Origin: Gp6-AA40 sp963742105
GTDB taxonomy: Bacteria; Acidobacteriota; Vicinamibacteria; Vicinamibacterales; UBA2999
Length of the DNA: 64,000 nt
Direction of reading: 5' to 3'
Assembly: GCA_963742105.1 (NCBI GenBank)
Contig: CAVUKN010000007.1
Location: 1,674,001-1,738,000, forward strand
Every line of letters begins with the position of its first letter. Position 1 is the first letter of the stretch. Under the pieces are notes generated by a model that worked only from the letters and a program-made list of their open reading frames with translations, was not told the origin of the DNA and ran no database searches. Of the stretch, positions 25,809 through 35,425 are shown in pieces. The translations under genes and the position numbers were made by a program.

Positions 25809-28481
25809 CTACTCCTGCTCAGGGAGCGGCGCGCTCTGCGCGCACGGGAGCCGGACTTCGAAGCGGGAGCCTCGGCCGGGACCCTCACTGCTGGCGCTGA
25901 CCCGCCCGCCGTGCAACTCCACCATTCGCTTCACGATCGACAAGCCCAGGCCGAGTCCCCCCTGCTGGCGGCTCGTGGCCGATTCCTCCTGGCGGAACGG
26001 ATCGAACACATGCGGCAGGAACTCCGCGCTGATGCCAATGCCGGTATCAGACACGGCAAGGACGAACTCGGCGTTCTGCTGATCGAGAGCTACCGCTATC
26101 CGGCCGTCCTGACCGGTGTACTTGATCGCGTTTGTCACCAGGTTCCAGGCCACCTGCTGCAGGCGCGTGGCGTCTCCAAGGACCGCCGCCGCTTCACCCG
26201 GCAGCGAGGCCGACAAGCGGAGACCCTTGGCGCGCGCCGTCGGTTCGAGGCTGGTGACGACGGCCTGGATGACCTGACGCCAGTCGATTGGCTGCAGCCG
26301 GACCTGGACCTGGCCCTGCGTGAATCGCGACACGTCGAGCAGGTCTTCGACCAGCCGGGTGAGCGCCTGCGCATTCCGGTCGATCGTTTCCGCGGTCCGC
26401 GGCACATGCGGCCCGGTCGGGTCATCCCGCAGGCGCTTGACCCGACCGACGATGACGTTCAGCGGGGTGCGGAGCTCGTGGCTGAGCGTGGCCAGAAATT
26501 CGTCCTTGAGGCGATTGGCATTGCGCGCCTCCTCGAACAGGCGGGCGTTTTCGATCGCCAGCCCGGCCCGCTTCGCCAGCTCCATGGCCAGTTCGAGGTC
26601 CGCCGGGCCGAACCGGCGACCGCCGCGACTGCTGGCAAATGTGATGACGCCAAACGTGCGGCGTCCAGCGGTCAGCGGGACCAGCATGGCCGATTGGAGC
26701 TGGAGCTGACGGATCAAGCTGAGGAACTCCGGCTCACGAGCCGAGGCTGCCAGCATCTCGTCGGTGATCTCCGGATGGAGTTGCGGCCTCCCCGTTCTGA
26801 TCACCAGACCTACACCCTCGTCATCAAGTGACGGGGGATATTTCGCGTACAGCTCCGTGGCGATCAGGAGTTGATCGGCGTCCCTGTGCGTGACGACCAG
26901 TCGCTCCAACCGATCCCCGTCGAGCATGTCGATCGCACACCAGTCGCTCAACGCTGGCACGGCGAGCTCCGCCACGCGCTGGAGGTTGCGTTCATAGTCG
27001 AGCGGCGATAGAACCGCGCTGGCTTCGGCGAGAAATGCCGCCCGAACCTCGGCATCCTGTGCGTCGCGGCGCCGCTGCTGCTGTTCCTCGTACATCGTGA
27101 CATTGCTGATTGCGGCGGCGGCGAGCTGACCCAGCGTCGTCGCGACCTGCAGTTCGATCTCGCTGGGACGGTGGGTCTGCCGGTAATAAAACGCGATGCT
27201 CCCCGCGGACTCGCCGCGCATGATCAGCGGCACCGACAGCAACGACTGGATGCCTTCGCGTGCGTAGTCGGAGCGCCGCGATTCGAGCAGTGACTCGGAC
27301 GTGACATGTTCGGCGATGACCGGTCCCGTGAACGGGACCCGCGGCCGCCGGTCGATCGTGGAGGCGGCGAAGGCCCTCGACAACCCGCGGCTGGCGACGA
27401 TGCGCCACGTGTCGCCCTCGAGCTGCCAGATGGCGTACCCGGCGGCGGTCACCACTCGCTCGGCCAGATCCAGCATGGCCTCGAGCATGGCCGGCCGATC
27501 GGCCGACAACAACAGCCGGTGTGCACCTGCCGTCAGTTCGCCGAGCCGCGCGCGAACCGCCGCCTCCTCCGCGAGAGAGCGGCGGATGCGCGCTTCCGCT
27601 TCCTTGCGCGTCGAGATGTCCACGCAGACACCGGTCATGCCGATTGCGGCGCCAGTCGCATCCACCTTGACCCGACCCTTGCCCTGCACCCAGCGAATCG
27701 TGCCGTCGGGCGCAACGATCCGGTATTCCACATCATGCAGCTGACGATTTATCCGCGCGTTCTGCAGCGATGCCAGCACGCGTTCGCGATCCTCCTCGTA
27801 GATCTCGCGCTGGTAACTCTCGAATGCTCCGTCGAACGTCCCTGGTGGCAACCCATGGACTCGCTCGAGGTTTTCGGAGCAGGTGATCCGATTGGTAGAC
27901 CACGTCCAGTCCCAGGTACCCATCTGCGCCGCGTCGAGTGCGAACAGCAGCCGCTGGTGAGTATCGAAGGCGTCCTTCTCCCTTCGCGCCCGCTCGACCG
28001 CGAGGCCGATCTGGTAGCCGATCGCGAGTGCATCCGGCACCTCGCCCCGGTCGAACGCATCCGGCGCCTCGCGGTACATCATGAACTTGCCGATGACACC
28101 GCCGCCGTTGACGATCGGGATGAAGGCGAGCGCCCGTATCTGCTCACGGCGGAAGGTTTCGCCGTACTGCTTCAGTGATTCGTCGACGGTGACGTCAGGC
28201 ACCACGACGGGTGCCGGCGCCGGCTGGCCCGGTCGCCACGGGGTGTGGCCCTCCACCGCCGCGCGGTAGTCCTCTGACAATCCCGCTGATGCCTTGAATC
28301 GCATGACGCCATCGGGATCGAACAACAGGATCGCGGCGCGCGGGACATGGGTGACGGCGGTGACACCGTTCAGCGCTGCCTGATAGATGTCGTCGAGGGA
28401 ACGGGCATCGTCTATCGCCTGGGCGAGACGAACGAGAACCGTGCTGAGAGGCACTGCTCGATCGTGGAAAGACGTGAGCAT
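25809..28481 (-). CDS. Multi-sensor GAF/PAS histidine kinase
   Basis: 890 aa. In order: an N-terminal GAF (about 15-165), a PAS/PAC domain (about 180-290, with YRIVAPDGTIRWVQGKG), two further GAF domains (about 300-460 and 480-640), HisKA with ATLSHELRTPLNVIVGRV (phospho-acceptor His near 665) and HATPase_c with NLVTNAIKYT, DTGIGIS and GGLGLGLSIVKRM. Ends soon after the catalytic domain; no receiver. No membrane segment, so it is a soluble cytoplasmic sensor. No response regulator is adjacent; the NtrC-type regulator at 38923 is a possible but distant partner. Confidence 0.9.
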   Translation of the reverse strand: MLTSFHDRAVPLSTVLVRLAQAIDDARSLDDIYQAALNGVTAVTHVPRAAILLFDPDGVMRFKASAGLSEDYRAAVEGHTPWRPGQPAPAPVVVPDVTVDESLKQYGETFRREQIRALAFIPIVNGGGVIGKFMMYREAPDAFDRGEVPDALAIGYQIGLAVERARREKDAFDTHQRLLFALDAAQMGTWDWTWSTNRITCSENLERVHGLPPGTFDGAFESYQREIYEEDRERVLASLQNARINRQLHDVEYRIVAPDGTIRWVQGKGRVKVDATGAAIGMTGVCVDISTRKEAEARIRRSLAEEAAVRARLGELTAGAHRLLLSADRPAMLEAMLDLAERVVTAAGYAIWQLEGDTWRIVASRGLSRAFAASTIDRRPRVPFTGPVIAEHVTSESLLESRRSDYAREGIQSLLSVPLIMRGESAGSIAFYYRQTHRPSEIELQVATTLGQLAAAAISNVTMYEEQQQRRRDAQDAEVRAAFLAEASAVLSPLDYERNLQRVAELAVPALSDWCAIDMLDGDRLERLVVTHRDADQLLIATELYAKYPPSLDDEGVGLVIRTGRPQLHPEITDEMLAASAREPEFLSLIRQLQLQSAMLVPLTAGRRTFGVITFASSRGGRRFGPADLELAMELAKRAGLAIENARLFEEARNANRLKDEFLATLSHELRTPLNVIVGRVKRLRDDPTGPHVPRTAETIDRNAQALTRLVEDLLDVSRFTQGQVQVRLQPIDWRQVIQAVVTSLEPTARAKGLRLSASLPGEAAAVLGDATRLQQVAWNLVTNAIKYTGQDGRIAVALDQQNAEFVLAVSDTGIGISAEFLPHVFDPFRQEESATSRQQGGLGLGLSIVKRMVELHGGRVSASSEGPGRGSRFEVRLPCAQSAPLPEQE

Positions 28482-28833
28482 CGCGCTTGAGGTGGTCTTT
28501 GCTGACTGTACTCGTCTGCATTGTGCGGCACAACCGCGCGAAAACTCATCAATCGGTCTGACGTCAAGATGTCACACCGCGCGCGACTCGAGTCGCGGTC
28601 CGCCGCGTCCCGATCCGGAACACACTGCGCCGAATCGAGATGCGATGAGGTTCACCCACCGAGGAAAACGTTGCCGCCGCTGCTGCCATCTGCACACCCC
28701 GTCAGCTGGGCGGGCAAATTGCCTCTGTGCACAGCGTCAGGTTCGTCCGCGAGCGGAGCCGCAGTCCGCACCGGGCACTCGCATCGTGTTCCTCATGGAG
28801 CCGTGCCGAGCCGTGACGCAGAACAGGAGCGGT
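28482..28833. other. Gap with no supported gene
   Basis: 352 bp upstream of the histidine kinase. Open frames here lack start signals and conserved content. AGGAG at its right end serves ATG 28834. Confidence 0.5.
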
Positions 28834-29251
28834 ATGAAGGAACTCGTCGCGGTCGGCCTCTCGTCGTGTGCGATCATGCTGGCACTGCACACGGCGCCCC
28901 GCACCAGCAGCGACTGGGAGCGCCGCCTCGATGGCCGGTTGCGCGCGGTCGCGGACTCCCCTGCTGCAACTCCGCTGCGAATCGTTGCCAGTACGCGGAC
29001 AGGCACCATGGATGTCGTCGCAATGGCGGCTGACCAGGGCCGGAGCGACCAACCTCGTCGTCGTCGCGAGCGATCAGCTGGCCATGCAGGTCCGCCCAGG
29101 TCTACTGAAGACCGTGGCCGAGGATGCGGACGTCACCCGCCTCAGACTGGAGTCTCCGATCGGCGCGTCGAGCAACTCTTCCAGCCTGGCCACGCCCAGC
29201 GGATTGGTCGGGACTCAGGCTCTTCTGCCGCACCCGAGGCCCATCAACTGA
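28834..29251 (+). pseudogene. Short exported protein, possible peptidase propeptide remnant (one frameshift)
   Basis: 138 aa if one C near 29039 is removed: MKELVAVGLSSCAIMLALHT (hydrophobic N-terminus), then LRIVASTRTGTMDVVAMA and, in the next frame, GATNLVVVASDQLAMQV and DADVTRLRLESPIG. The layout recalls the inhibitor/propeptide of subtilases (an alpha/beta unit ending in a VxRxxxDxP-like strand), but no protease domain follows. AGGAG precedes the ATG. It may be a free-standing inhibitor-like protein or a truncated gene. Confidence 0.4.
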
Positions 29252-29320
29252 ACGGAATGTCGGTTCCAGCAGTGGCCATCAGCCTGACACCGTCCGCCCG
29301 CCGCCGCGCTGTGGTCGAGT

Positions 29321-29992
29321 GTGGCGTGGCACTCCGCGGTGCCACGGCTGGTGAATGGGTCCGCGACCCTGCGTGAAATCTCCGTCGGCGACGCGCCGGC
29401 ATTGCTGGAACAGCTCGCAGACCCGATCGCGCTTCGTCATGTCGCGCCCTGTCCGGCCACGATCGCCGACATTAGGCGTTTCGCGCGTTGGGCGCGGGAG
29501 ACGAGACGCCGTGGCCGATTGATCTGCTTTGCCGTCATCCCCGCGGGTTACCGTCGGCCAGTCGGACTGATGCAGTTGTGGCCACTCGACCGGGACGGCA
29601 CGACAGCCGAATGGGGCGTCGTCATCGGCCGCGCGTTCTGGGGCAGCGGTTTGTTTCCGGCTGCAGCGTCGCTGCTTCTGCAGTTCGCGTTCGACTCGCT
29701 CGGTGTAGCGCGATTGCAAGCGCGCACCGCAGTCGGCAACGAGCGAGCAGGCGCGGCCATGCAGAAGATCGGCGCAACAGCTGAAGGACGCCTCAGCGGA
29801 GGGGTCAGGACAGAGCGCGCGATGGCGGACGTGCACCGCTGGTGGTTTTTACCGAGCAGGTCACTCACATCGCGGCGAGCATCGCCTGCTCCGAGTCCAC
29901 CCCGCCGCCGGTACTCTCGTTCTGACCAGCTCCAGGGCAGACACCAGAATCGGCCAATACGGAAGTGCGATCTGTCAAATGTGAGCATCTGA
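29321..29992 (+). CDS. GNAT N-acetyltransferase, RimJ/RimL type
   Basis: 223 aa as read. ATLREISVGDAPALLEQLAD opens the domain. PVGLMQLWPLD, then TAEWGVVIGRAFWGSGLFPAAASLLLQFAFDSLGVARLQARTA split by the acetyl-CoA loop, then NERAGAAMQKIGATAEG are the usual RimL blocks. The last 45 residues (after HRWWFLPSR) are Ser/Arg/Pro-rich and unlike the family, so the true end may lie earlier, hidden by a frameshift. The start is uncertain: GTG 29321 or a later GTG. Confidence 0.7.
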   Translation: MAWHSAVPRLVNGSATLREISVGDAPALLEQLADPIALRHVAPCPATIADIRRFARWARETRRRGRLICFAVIPAGYRRPVGLMQLWPLDRDGTTAEWGVVIGRAFWGSGLFPAAASLLLQFAFDSLGVARLQARTAVGNERAGAAMQKIGATAEGRLSGGVRTERAMADVHRWWFLPSRSLTSRRASPAPSPPRRRYSRSDQLQGRHQNRPIRKCDLSNVSI

Positions 29993-30273
29993 CACTAAGA
30001 TTTTAGCTTCATCTGGAAGGGGGTGGCCCTTGGCGCTATGCTGGATCCCGACTTCGCGGACCGGCCCACCAGGCCGGAACGTTCAATCGGAAAGGCCAGG
30101 AAGACGAGTCAAGGCGCCTGTCGCCTTCTTCGCACGCACACCCTCATACCAGTGTCGCGGGCAAGTCCCCTGGCCGGCCCTCAGCCGGCGGCCACAAGCC
30201 GCCGGCTGCAGGTCGCTTCACAACCCGGACCTGATCGTCCGAGTCACTTGCACCTCGAACGAACTCGAACTCG
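29993..30273. other. Gap with a strong hairpin
   Basis: No gene supported. It holds a perfect 10-bp stem, AGCCGGCGGC (30183-30192) with GCCGCCGGCT (30198-30207) around CACAA, lacking a T-tail. It resembles other short palindromic elements of the window rather than a terminator. Confidence 0.5.
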
Positions 30274-30681
30274 CTAATGGATAGTCTCGCTGCTCGCACG
30301 TGGCTGTGAGCCACGCTCGGTGGCCATCACCCGCTCGATCATCGTGCTGAGGTCGCGCTCGGGGATGTCGAAGGGTCCAGCGACGATGGCCCCAAGGCTC
30401 ATTTCAACAGCGATCACGACGCCGTCGTCGAAGCGGTTGACGATCCAGCTGAAACCGCGAAGGGCAATCGGCCGATCTTCTTCGGCACCAGGATTCTTCG
30501 CCCGATCGAGCGCCCGCAGCATGCCGACGAGGACCCTCGCGACATCGGCGTCGGTCCAGGCGCGTGGTGCGCGCTCCAAAGAGGTAATGACTTGCGTGGT
30601 GGCGTTCTGTTCGCCGCGAACCCAGATCTCGGCTTCGATGTCCATCAGGTCCAATCGTGAATCGTAAAGAGGAATCGTCAT
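30274..30681 (-). CDS. Conserved hypothetical protein
   Basis: 135 aa, soluble, acidic/helical. Regions such as ERAPRAWTDADVARVLVGMLRALDR and FSWIVNRFDDGVVIAVEMSLGAIVAGPF give an alpha/beta pattern, and there is no signal peptide. No family recognised. Its first codons overlap a GTGAATC-like word (about 30653-30662), so the N-terminus may be repeat-derived. Confidence 0.55.
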   Translation of the reverse strand: MTIPLYDSRLDLMDIEAEIWVRGEQNATTQVITSLERAPRAWTDADVARVLVGMLRALDRAKNPGAEEDRPIALRGFSWIVNRFDDGVVIAVEMSLGAIVAGPFDIPERDLSTMIERVMATERGSQPRASSETIH

Positions 30682-30747
30682 AAGGACTGGCTTCAGTCTA
30701 TCAGCCCGTCGGCCGACGACCTCAGCGCGTTGAACGCACCCAGTCGG

Positions 30748-30827
30748 GATTCAGGATTCAGGATTCAGTGATTCACGATTCACGATTCGGTGATTCATGA
30801 TTCGTGATTCCTGATTCCTGAATCCTG
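30748..30827. repeat. GATTCAG/GATTCAC heptamer array overlapping a gene end
   Basis: About eleven 7-8-nt units (GATTCAG, GATTCAC, GATTCGT, GATTCCT variants). This is the same family as CGTGAAT at 15844 and 50311, seen on the other strand. The array covers the stop codon (30795) and last codons of the DUF255 gene, which end in GIRNHES. Confidence 0.85.
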
Positions 30828-32952
30828 TCCGTCCGAGAGGGCCGTCTCCAGTTCCGCCGCGGTCCCGACCGGTCGTTCGCACACGAAGTCACGACAGATG
30901 TATACGGCTGGCGTGCGGCCGGACTGCATTGCCGCCGTCCAGGGCAACGCGCGCACGAGCTGGTCGATGTGATCGCCGTCCATTCGGACCATCACTGCAC
31001 CAGGCAGGTAATGACGACGAAGCATTGCCCACAGGGACTCGGTCGCGGGCCCGTCGGCCGAGACGACGATCTGCGTCACACCCGCGTGATAGGTCGAAAG
31101 ACCGGCGAGCAGAAGCGGGACGGCGCGACCGAGCGTGGCGGCGCGGCTGCCGAACGAGGCGAGGGTACGCTCGAGCCGTGCAATCAGTGCGGGATCGTTG
31201 GTCAGGTGGGTCAGCCAGAGCAGATTGAGGACTGACACGGAACTCGCCGCTGGTTCGGCCCCGTCGTACTCCTCCTTGACCCGCAGCAGCACGGAGGGAT
31301 CGCGACCGGTCGTACTGAACCAGCCGCCCTCTTGATCATCCCAGAACAGTTCGTCCTGACGTCGCTGCAGGTCAAGCGCCCATTCGAGCCAGGCCGGATC
31401 GCCGTCGGCCTGGAACAGTTCGAGGAGTCCGAAGGTCAGGTAGGCGTAGTCTTCCGCATAGGCTTCGATGCCAGCCTCGCCCTGCCGATACCGGCGTTGC
31501 AGAGTGCGCGTGTTGATGAATCCCACAGGGTCGTCCGAATGAACCGTGCTGACCGCTGCGCGTCCGCCAGATAAGCGGTCGCTCCGTCCAGCATCCGCGC
31601 GGCCCGCGCGAACGCGGCAATCATCAGCCCATTCCACGCCGTCAGGACCTTGTCGTCCAGATGCGGTCGCGGTCTGCGGTCACGTATGGCACGCAGCGTC
31701 AGGCGGCTCCGCTCGAGTGTCGAGAGCACCTCTTCCACGGACCGGCCGACCGTGGCGGCGATCTCCTCGATCGACCGCGCGGTGTAGAGCAGGTTCTTGT
31801 GCGTGAATTCGTTCTGCGGATCAAACGGGGCGTTGCCGTGAGGCTGGACACCGTAACGCAGGCGGAAGACGTCGGCGTCCGGGCCCAGCGCGTCGCCTAT
31901 CTCCGCATCTTCCCAGACGTAGAACGCGCCCTCCTTCTTGTGGGCTTCCGAGTGCGCGAGAGGGTCCGTCCGATGCGGAGCGGACGGCACACTGTCGGCA
32001 TCCTCCGCCGAGTAGAAGCCGCCCGCCGGAATCAGTCATGTCTCGTCGGACGTAGTCGAGCGTGTCGAGCGCCACGTCCGCGAAGAAGCGATCTCCGCTG
32101 GACTGGGCCGCCTCGACGTAGGCGAGAACCAGCTGCGCCTGGTCGTAGAGCATCTTCTCGAAGTGGGGCACGCGCCAGCCGCCGTCCACCGAGTACCGGT
32201 GAAAGCCGCCACCGATGTGATCGCGCATCCCGCCCAGGGCCATCGCCCTGAGCGTCACCCGCACCATGTCGTGCGCGCTCTCGTTGCCCGTCCGGTGATA
32301 TTCGCGCAGGAGAAACAGCAATTCACTCGGTCGCGGGAACTTGGGCTGATCGCCGAAACCGCCTCGCTCCGCATCGAACGTCCCCGCGAACTGCCGGACC
32401 GCCGCATCCAGGATGTCGGATCCGGGAATGTCTCCGGACGGGGATGATGCGTTCAGCGACCGGAGCCGGCCGATGATGCTCGCTGCCGAGTGGATCACCT
32501 TGAGGCGTTCCTCGCGCCAGACGCGGGCGACCTCGGTCAGGACGTCGATGAAACCCGGGCGACCCCATCTGGCCGTGGGCGGATAGTAGGTTCCGCCGTA
32601 GAACGGCTCCAGCTGCGGCGTCAGCCAGACGCTCATCGGCCAGCCACCGGATCCGGTCGTCGACTGGACGAAGGTCATGTAGACGCGGTCCACGTCCGGC
32701 CGCTCCTCACGATCGACCTTGATCGAGACGTAGTGCTGGTTGAGCACGTCTGCGATCTGCGGGTCCTCGAAGCTCTCGTGCTCCATGACGTGGCACCAGT
32801 GACACGTCGAGTAGCCGATCGACAGGAAGATCGGCCGGTCCTCGCTCGCGGGCGCGGGCGAACGCCTCGTCGCCCCATGGATACCAGTCGACCGGGTTGT
32901 CCTTGTGCTGGAGAAGATAGGGACTGTGTTCCGCGGCGAGGCGATTGGCCAT
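30795..32952 (-). CDS. DUF255 / YyaL-type thioredoxin-domain protein (three frameshift sites)
   Basis: About 718 aa after correction, the family's usual length. The N-terminal thioredoxin-like domain has SPYLLQHKDNPVDWYPWG and the CHWCHVM redox motif (about residue 45). Then come DREERPDVDRVYM, GGWPMSVWLTPQLEPFYGGTY split across the domain, and a long (alpha/alpha)6 barrel with DDKVLTAWNGLMIAA. Frames change near 32852 (one extra C), 32020 and 31515. Related to human SPATA20; the biochemical role is unknown. The last residues are encoded by a heptamer array. Confidence 0.8.
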
Positions 32953-32976
32953 GCAGGTTGCAGTTTCTGCGCTTAA

Positions 32977-33028
32977 AAAACCAGACCGGGTCTGGTTTTC
33001 GGGTCGAAAAATTAGACCCGGTCTAATT
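32977..33028 (-). terminator. Twin palindromic hairpins, probable tandem terminators
   Basis: Two stems share the core AGACC...GGTCT in mirrored form: CCAGACC/GGTCTGG (32981-32995) and TTAGACC/GGTCTAA (33012-33026). On the minus strand each is followed by a T-run (TTTTT; TTTTTT). The second overlaps the TAG stop of the M48 gene. They separate two genes on the same strand, so they may terminate or attenuate read-through into the DUF255 gene. Confidence 0.65.
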
Positions 33029-33797
33029 AACGGGCATCTTCCGCGGGGGCGGGAGCGCCAGCGAACGGGACCGGGCGCGCTGGAACTCGACGCTGTCCCG
33101 CCGACCGCCGGGACGGGTCCGGACTGCTGACTTCAATAGCTCGATCCGTTCCTGTGGCGGCGGATGGGTGGAAAAGAATGTCTCGACGACGGTGGGATCG
33201 CGCTTCTGCTCGCGGCGAAGGATTTCGAACAGCTCGACCATCCCGCGTGCCTCCCACCCGGCATTCGTCAGGATCTGAAGGCCGACACGATCCGCTTCGA
33301 TCTCGTCGTCACGACTGAACTTGAGGAACATGCTGTTGGTCATCACGCCGGCAGCCGACCGCGCGGCGTTGGCCCCGCCGGCATTTCCCAGCATGGCGCT
33401 CAGCAGGCCCAGCCCCCAGTTCGCGAACGCCCCCTGCATCACCTGCGTCGCCGCGTGCCGCTGCGCGACGTGCGCGATCTCGTGCGCCAGCACGCCCGCG
33501 ACCTGCGACTCGGTGGTTGCGGCATGCAGCACGCCGCGGTTGATCCAGACCGGTCCCCCCGGCAGTGCAAACGCGTTGATTTCCCGGTAGTCGGCGATAG
33601 TGAACGAGTATGGATACCGCGGACCTCGTGCGCTGCGCGCGAGCTGCTTCCCTACGCCCGCCACGTACGACAAAACCCTCTCGTCGCGGAACTGGACCAG
33701 CTCATGCCGCATTTTCACGTTCGCCTCACGACCAAGCTCGATCTCGTCGGGCACGCTCAGTAGCGTGAGGCCGAGCAGCGCCAGTAGCGAACTTCAT
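33023..33797 (-). CDS. M48-family metallopeptidase (one frameshift near the start)
   Basis: 257 aa after correction. HEIAHVAQRH (about 115) is the HExxH zinc site and EIEADRVGLQIL holds the third ligand glutamate, as in BepA/LoiP-type M48 proteases. The ATG at 33797 overlaps the YihY stop codon (ATGA), and one extra base near 33785 separates MKFA from LALLGLTLLSVPDEIELGRE in frame. Removing it gives 258 codons and a hydrophobic N-terminus (signal or lipoprotein-like). Probably envelope protein quality control. Confidence 0.85.
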
Positions 33798-34696
33798 ACG
33801 CGCGGCGTCGGCGCGGCCGGCATGTCCTCAGGGCGCCGGCGCCGCAGGCGCGCGTAGGCGGCGGTGAACTCCACGCCATACAGCAGGATGATCGACGACA
33901 CGTAGACCCACAGCAGGAACACCACAACTGCGGCGATCGATCCCTGAATCATCGTCAGGCGCGAGTTGTGTTTGATGTACCACGCGAAGCCGAAAAACGT
34001 GGCCCGCCAGAGCAGGCCGGTCAGGATCGCGCCGACCCAGACGTCTCGAAACCGGGTCTTCGCGTTGGGGATGAAATAGAACACCAGTCCGATGGCCATC
34101 GTCAGCAGGATCACTGACAGGTATCGGAACGTCAGCGTCTGCAGCGCAGTCAGCCAGTGGAACCGCGACAGCATCGCGCCGAACCACGACGCCTCCGCTA
34201 CCTGCACGGCGGTCACGAGCAGCAGCGCGACGATCGTCACGCTGCCGGCGGCCACGAGCATCAGGAACGAGACCATGCGGTGCTTCCAGAAGCTCCGTTG
34301 CTTCTCGACGCCCCAGGCTTCGTTGACCGCACTCGTCACCGCGCCGAAGACGCCCAGCGACGCCCAGATCAGCCCAAGGCCTCCGGCGACGCCAATCTGG
34401 GTCCGCGTCTGCCGGAACGCGTCGAGCTGAGTGGTGACGAAGTCCAACTGCGTGGGGAAATACCGGAAGACGAACGTGAGGACCGCAATCCGGTCCTTCT
34501 CGTCGGCCGTGACCGACCCGAGAAGCGAGATCACGAGCAGCAGGAAGGGGAAAAACGACAGCAGTGCGTAGTACGCGATCGCAGCGGCATGGGTCAGGTC
34601 GTTGCTGTTGACCAGCTCGACGAGGCCGCGCCACGCGGCGAGGCCGGACAGACGCAGCTCGGCGCGAACGCGGCGCAGGATCCGGCCCGGCGTCAC
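33794..34696 (-). CDS. YihY/BrkB-family inner membrane protein
   Basis: 300 aa with six predicted membrane helices. AAIAYYALLSFFPFLLLV, LIWASLGVFGAV, NAKTRFRDVWVGAILTGLLW and VVVFLLWVYVSSIILLYGVEFTAAYAR in successive segments are diagnostic of the family (once called RNase BN, a role now assigned elsewhere). Function unknown. GTG start at 34696. Its stop overlaps the start of the M48 gene by 4 nt, so the two are co-translated. Confidence 0.88.
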   Translation of the reverse strand: MTPGRILRRVRAELRLSGLAAWRGLVELVNSNDLTHAAAIAYYALLSFFPFLLLVISLLGSVTADEKDRIAVLTFVFRYFPTQLDFVTTQLDAFRQTRTQIGVAGGLGLIWASLGVFGAVTSAVNEAWGVEKQRSFWKHRMVSFLMLVAAGSVTIVALLLVTAVQVAEASWFGAMLSRFHWLTALQTLTFRYLSVILLTMAIGLVFYFIPNAKTRFRDVWVGAILTGLLWRATFFGFAWYIKHNSRLTMIQGSIAAVVVFLLWVYVSSIILLYGVEFTAAYARLRRRRPEDMPAAPTPRV

Positions 34697-34727
34697 GAAG
34701 CGATTATGTCAAAACCGGCGCACGCAC

Positions 34728-34809
34728 AACTCCCAACCCCCGAACCGCTCCCTGCAGACGCTCCCATCACGAGAGTGGGGCAGGTGAAGACGGTGGGGCG
34801 TTGGGAGTT
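34728..34809. repeat. Inverted repeat with GTTGGGAGTT arms
   Basis: AACTCCCAAC (34728-34737) and GTTGGGAGTT (34800-34809) form a 10-bp stem with a 62-nt loop, 3' of the YtxH gene and 5' of YihY. The word GTTGGGAGTTAT recurs at 54692-54703, again beside a minus-strand stop codon. Confidence 0.6.
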
Positions 34810-34823
34810 ATCGACCCTCGAGC

Positions 34824-35291
34824 CTACGAGCGACCGAAGTCCGATCCCGACCCCGTGTTCGACCCGCCGCTCGTCCCGCTCCCATACGAAGAAGAACCCG
34901 AGCTGCCGCCGAACGAACTGCCGGTCGAGCCGCCGCCGTAGCTGCTGCCGCTCGGACCAGTGCTGCCGGTGCTTCCGGCGCTGCCGGTCGAGGCGTTTGC
35001 GAAGCCGCGCGCTTCGTCGGCGCCCCGAGACACCGCATCGCGCGCCTTGTCGACGAAGTCGCGGCCCTTGTCTGCCCAGTCGCCCGCAGACTCGGAGGCG
35101 CGACGATACCCTTCGGACGCCATGTTGCCGATATTCTGCGCCTGTTCGCCGAGGGCGCCGCGCAGTTCGGACCCCGCCTTCGGGGCCAGCAGCATCCCGA
35201 GACCTGCGCCGAGCACGGTGCCCGTCAGCAGTCCCATCATGAACCCGCCGCCGTTCCCCTCGTTGTCGTAACGATCGTAGCTATCCGCCAT
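34824..35291 (-). CDS. YtxH-domain protein with Ser/Gly-rich tail
   Basis: 155 aa. After a polar N-terminus comes MMGLLTGTVLGAGLGMLLAPKAGSELR, interrupted only by family variation: the glycine-rich membrane helix and APKxGxELR motif of YtxH/gas-vesicle-like proteins. Then follow an amphipathic helical stretch (about 50-95) and a low-complexity Ser/Gly/Thr tail (about 100-155). Probably a membrane-anchored stress protein. ATG 35291 was chosen over upstream codons because the family match begins there. Confidence 0.75.
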   Translation of the reverse strand: MADSYDRYDNEGNGGGFMMGLLTGTVLGAGLGMLLAPKAGSELRGALGEQAQNIGNMASEGYRRASESAGDWADKGRDFVDKARDAVSRGADEARGFANASTGSAGSTGSTGPSGSSYGGGSTGSSFGGSSGSSSYGSGTSGGSNTGSGSDFGRS

Positions 35292-35388
35292 GTGCTGACT
35301 CCTTGTATACAGAATCTGTTCGCGACGCGCCTTCTCCGCTTCGGCAGGCCTGATCGTCGGCCCGCCCAACGCCGGCCTGCGATGGACC

Positions 35389-35412
35389 GTAGGGCGAGGC
35401 TTCAGCCTCGCC
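35389..35412. repeat. Palindromic GTAGG...CTTCAGCC element, third copy
   Basis: GTAGGGCGAGGC, TTCA, GCCTCGCC: an 8-bp stem. The stem has a compensatory G-C to A-T change relative to 20805-20828, which shows that pairing is kept while sequence varies. Confidence 0.7.
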
Positions 35413-35425
35413 TATCTGCACTCCG

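Noticed and set aside
30023..30284. Two overlapping 84-codon plus-strand frames
   Set aside because: No conserved content; they cover a hairpin and the 3' end of the minus-strand gene.
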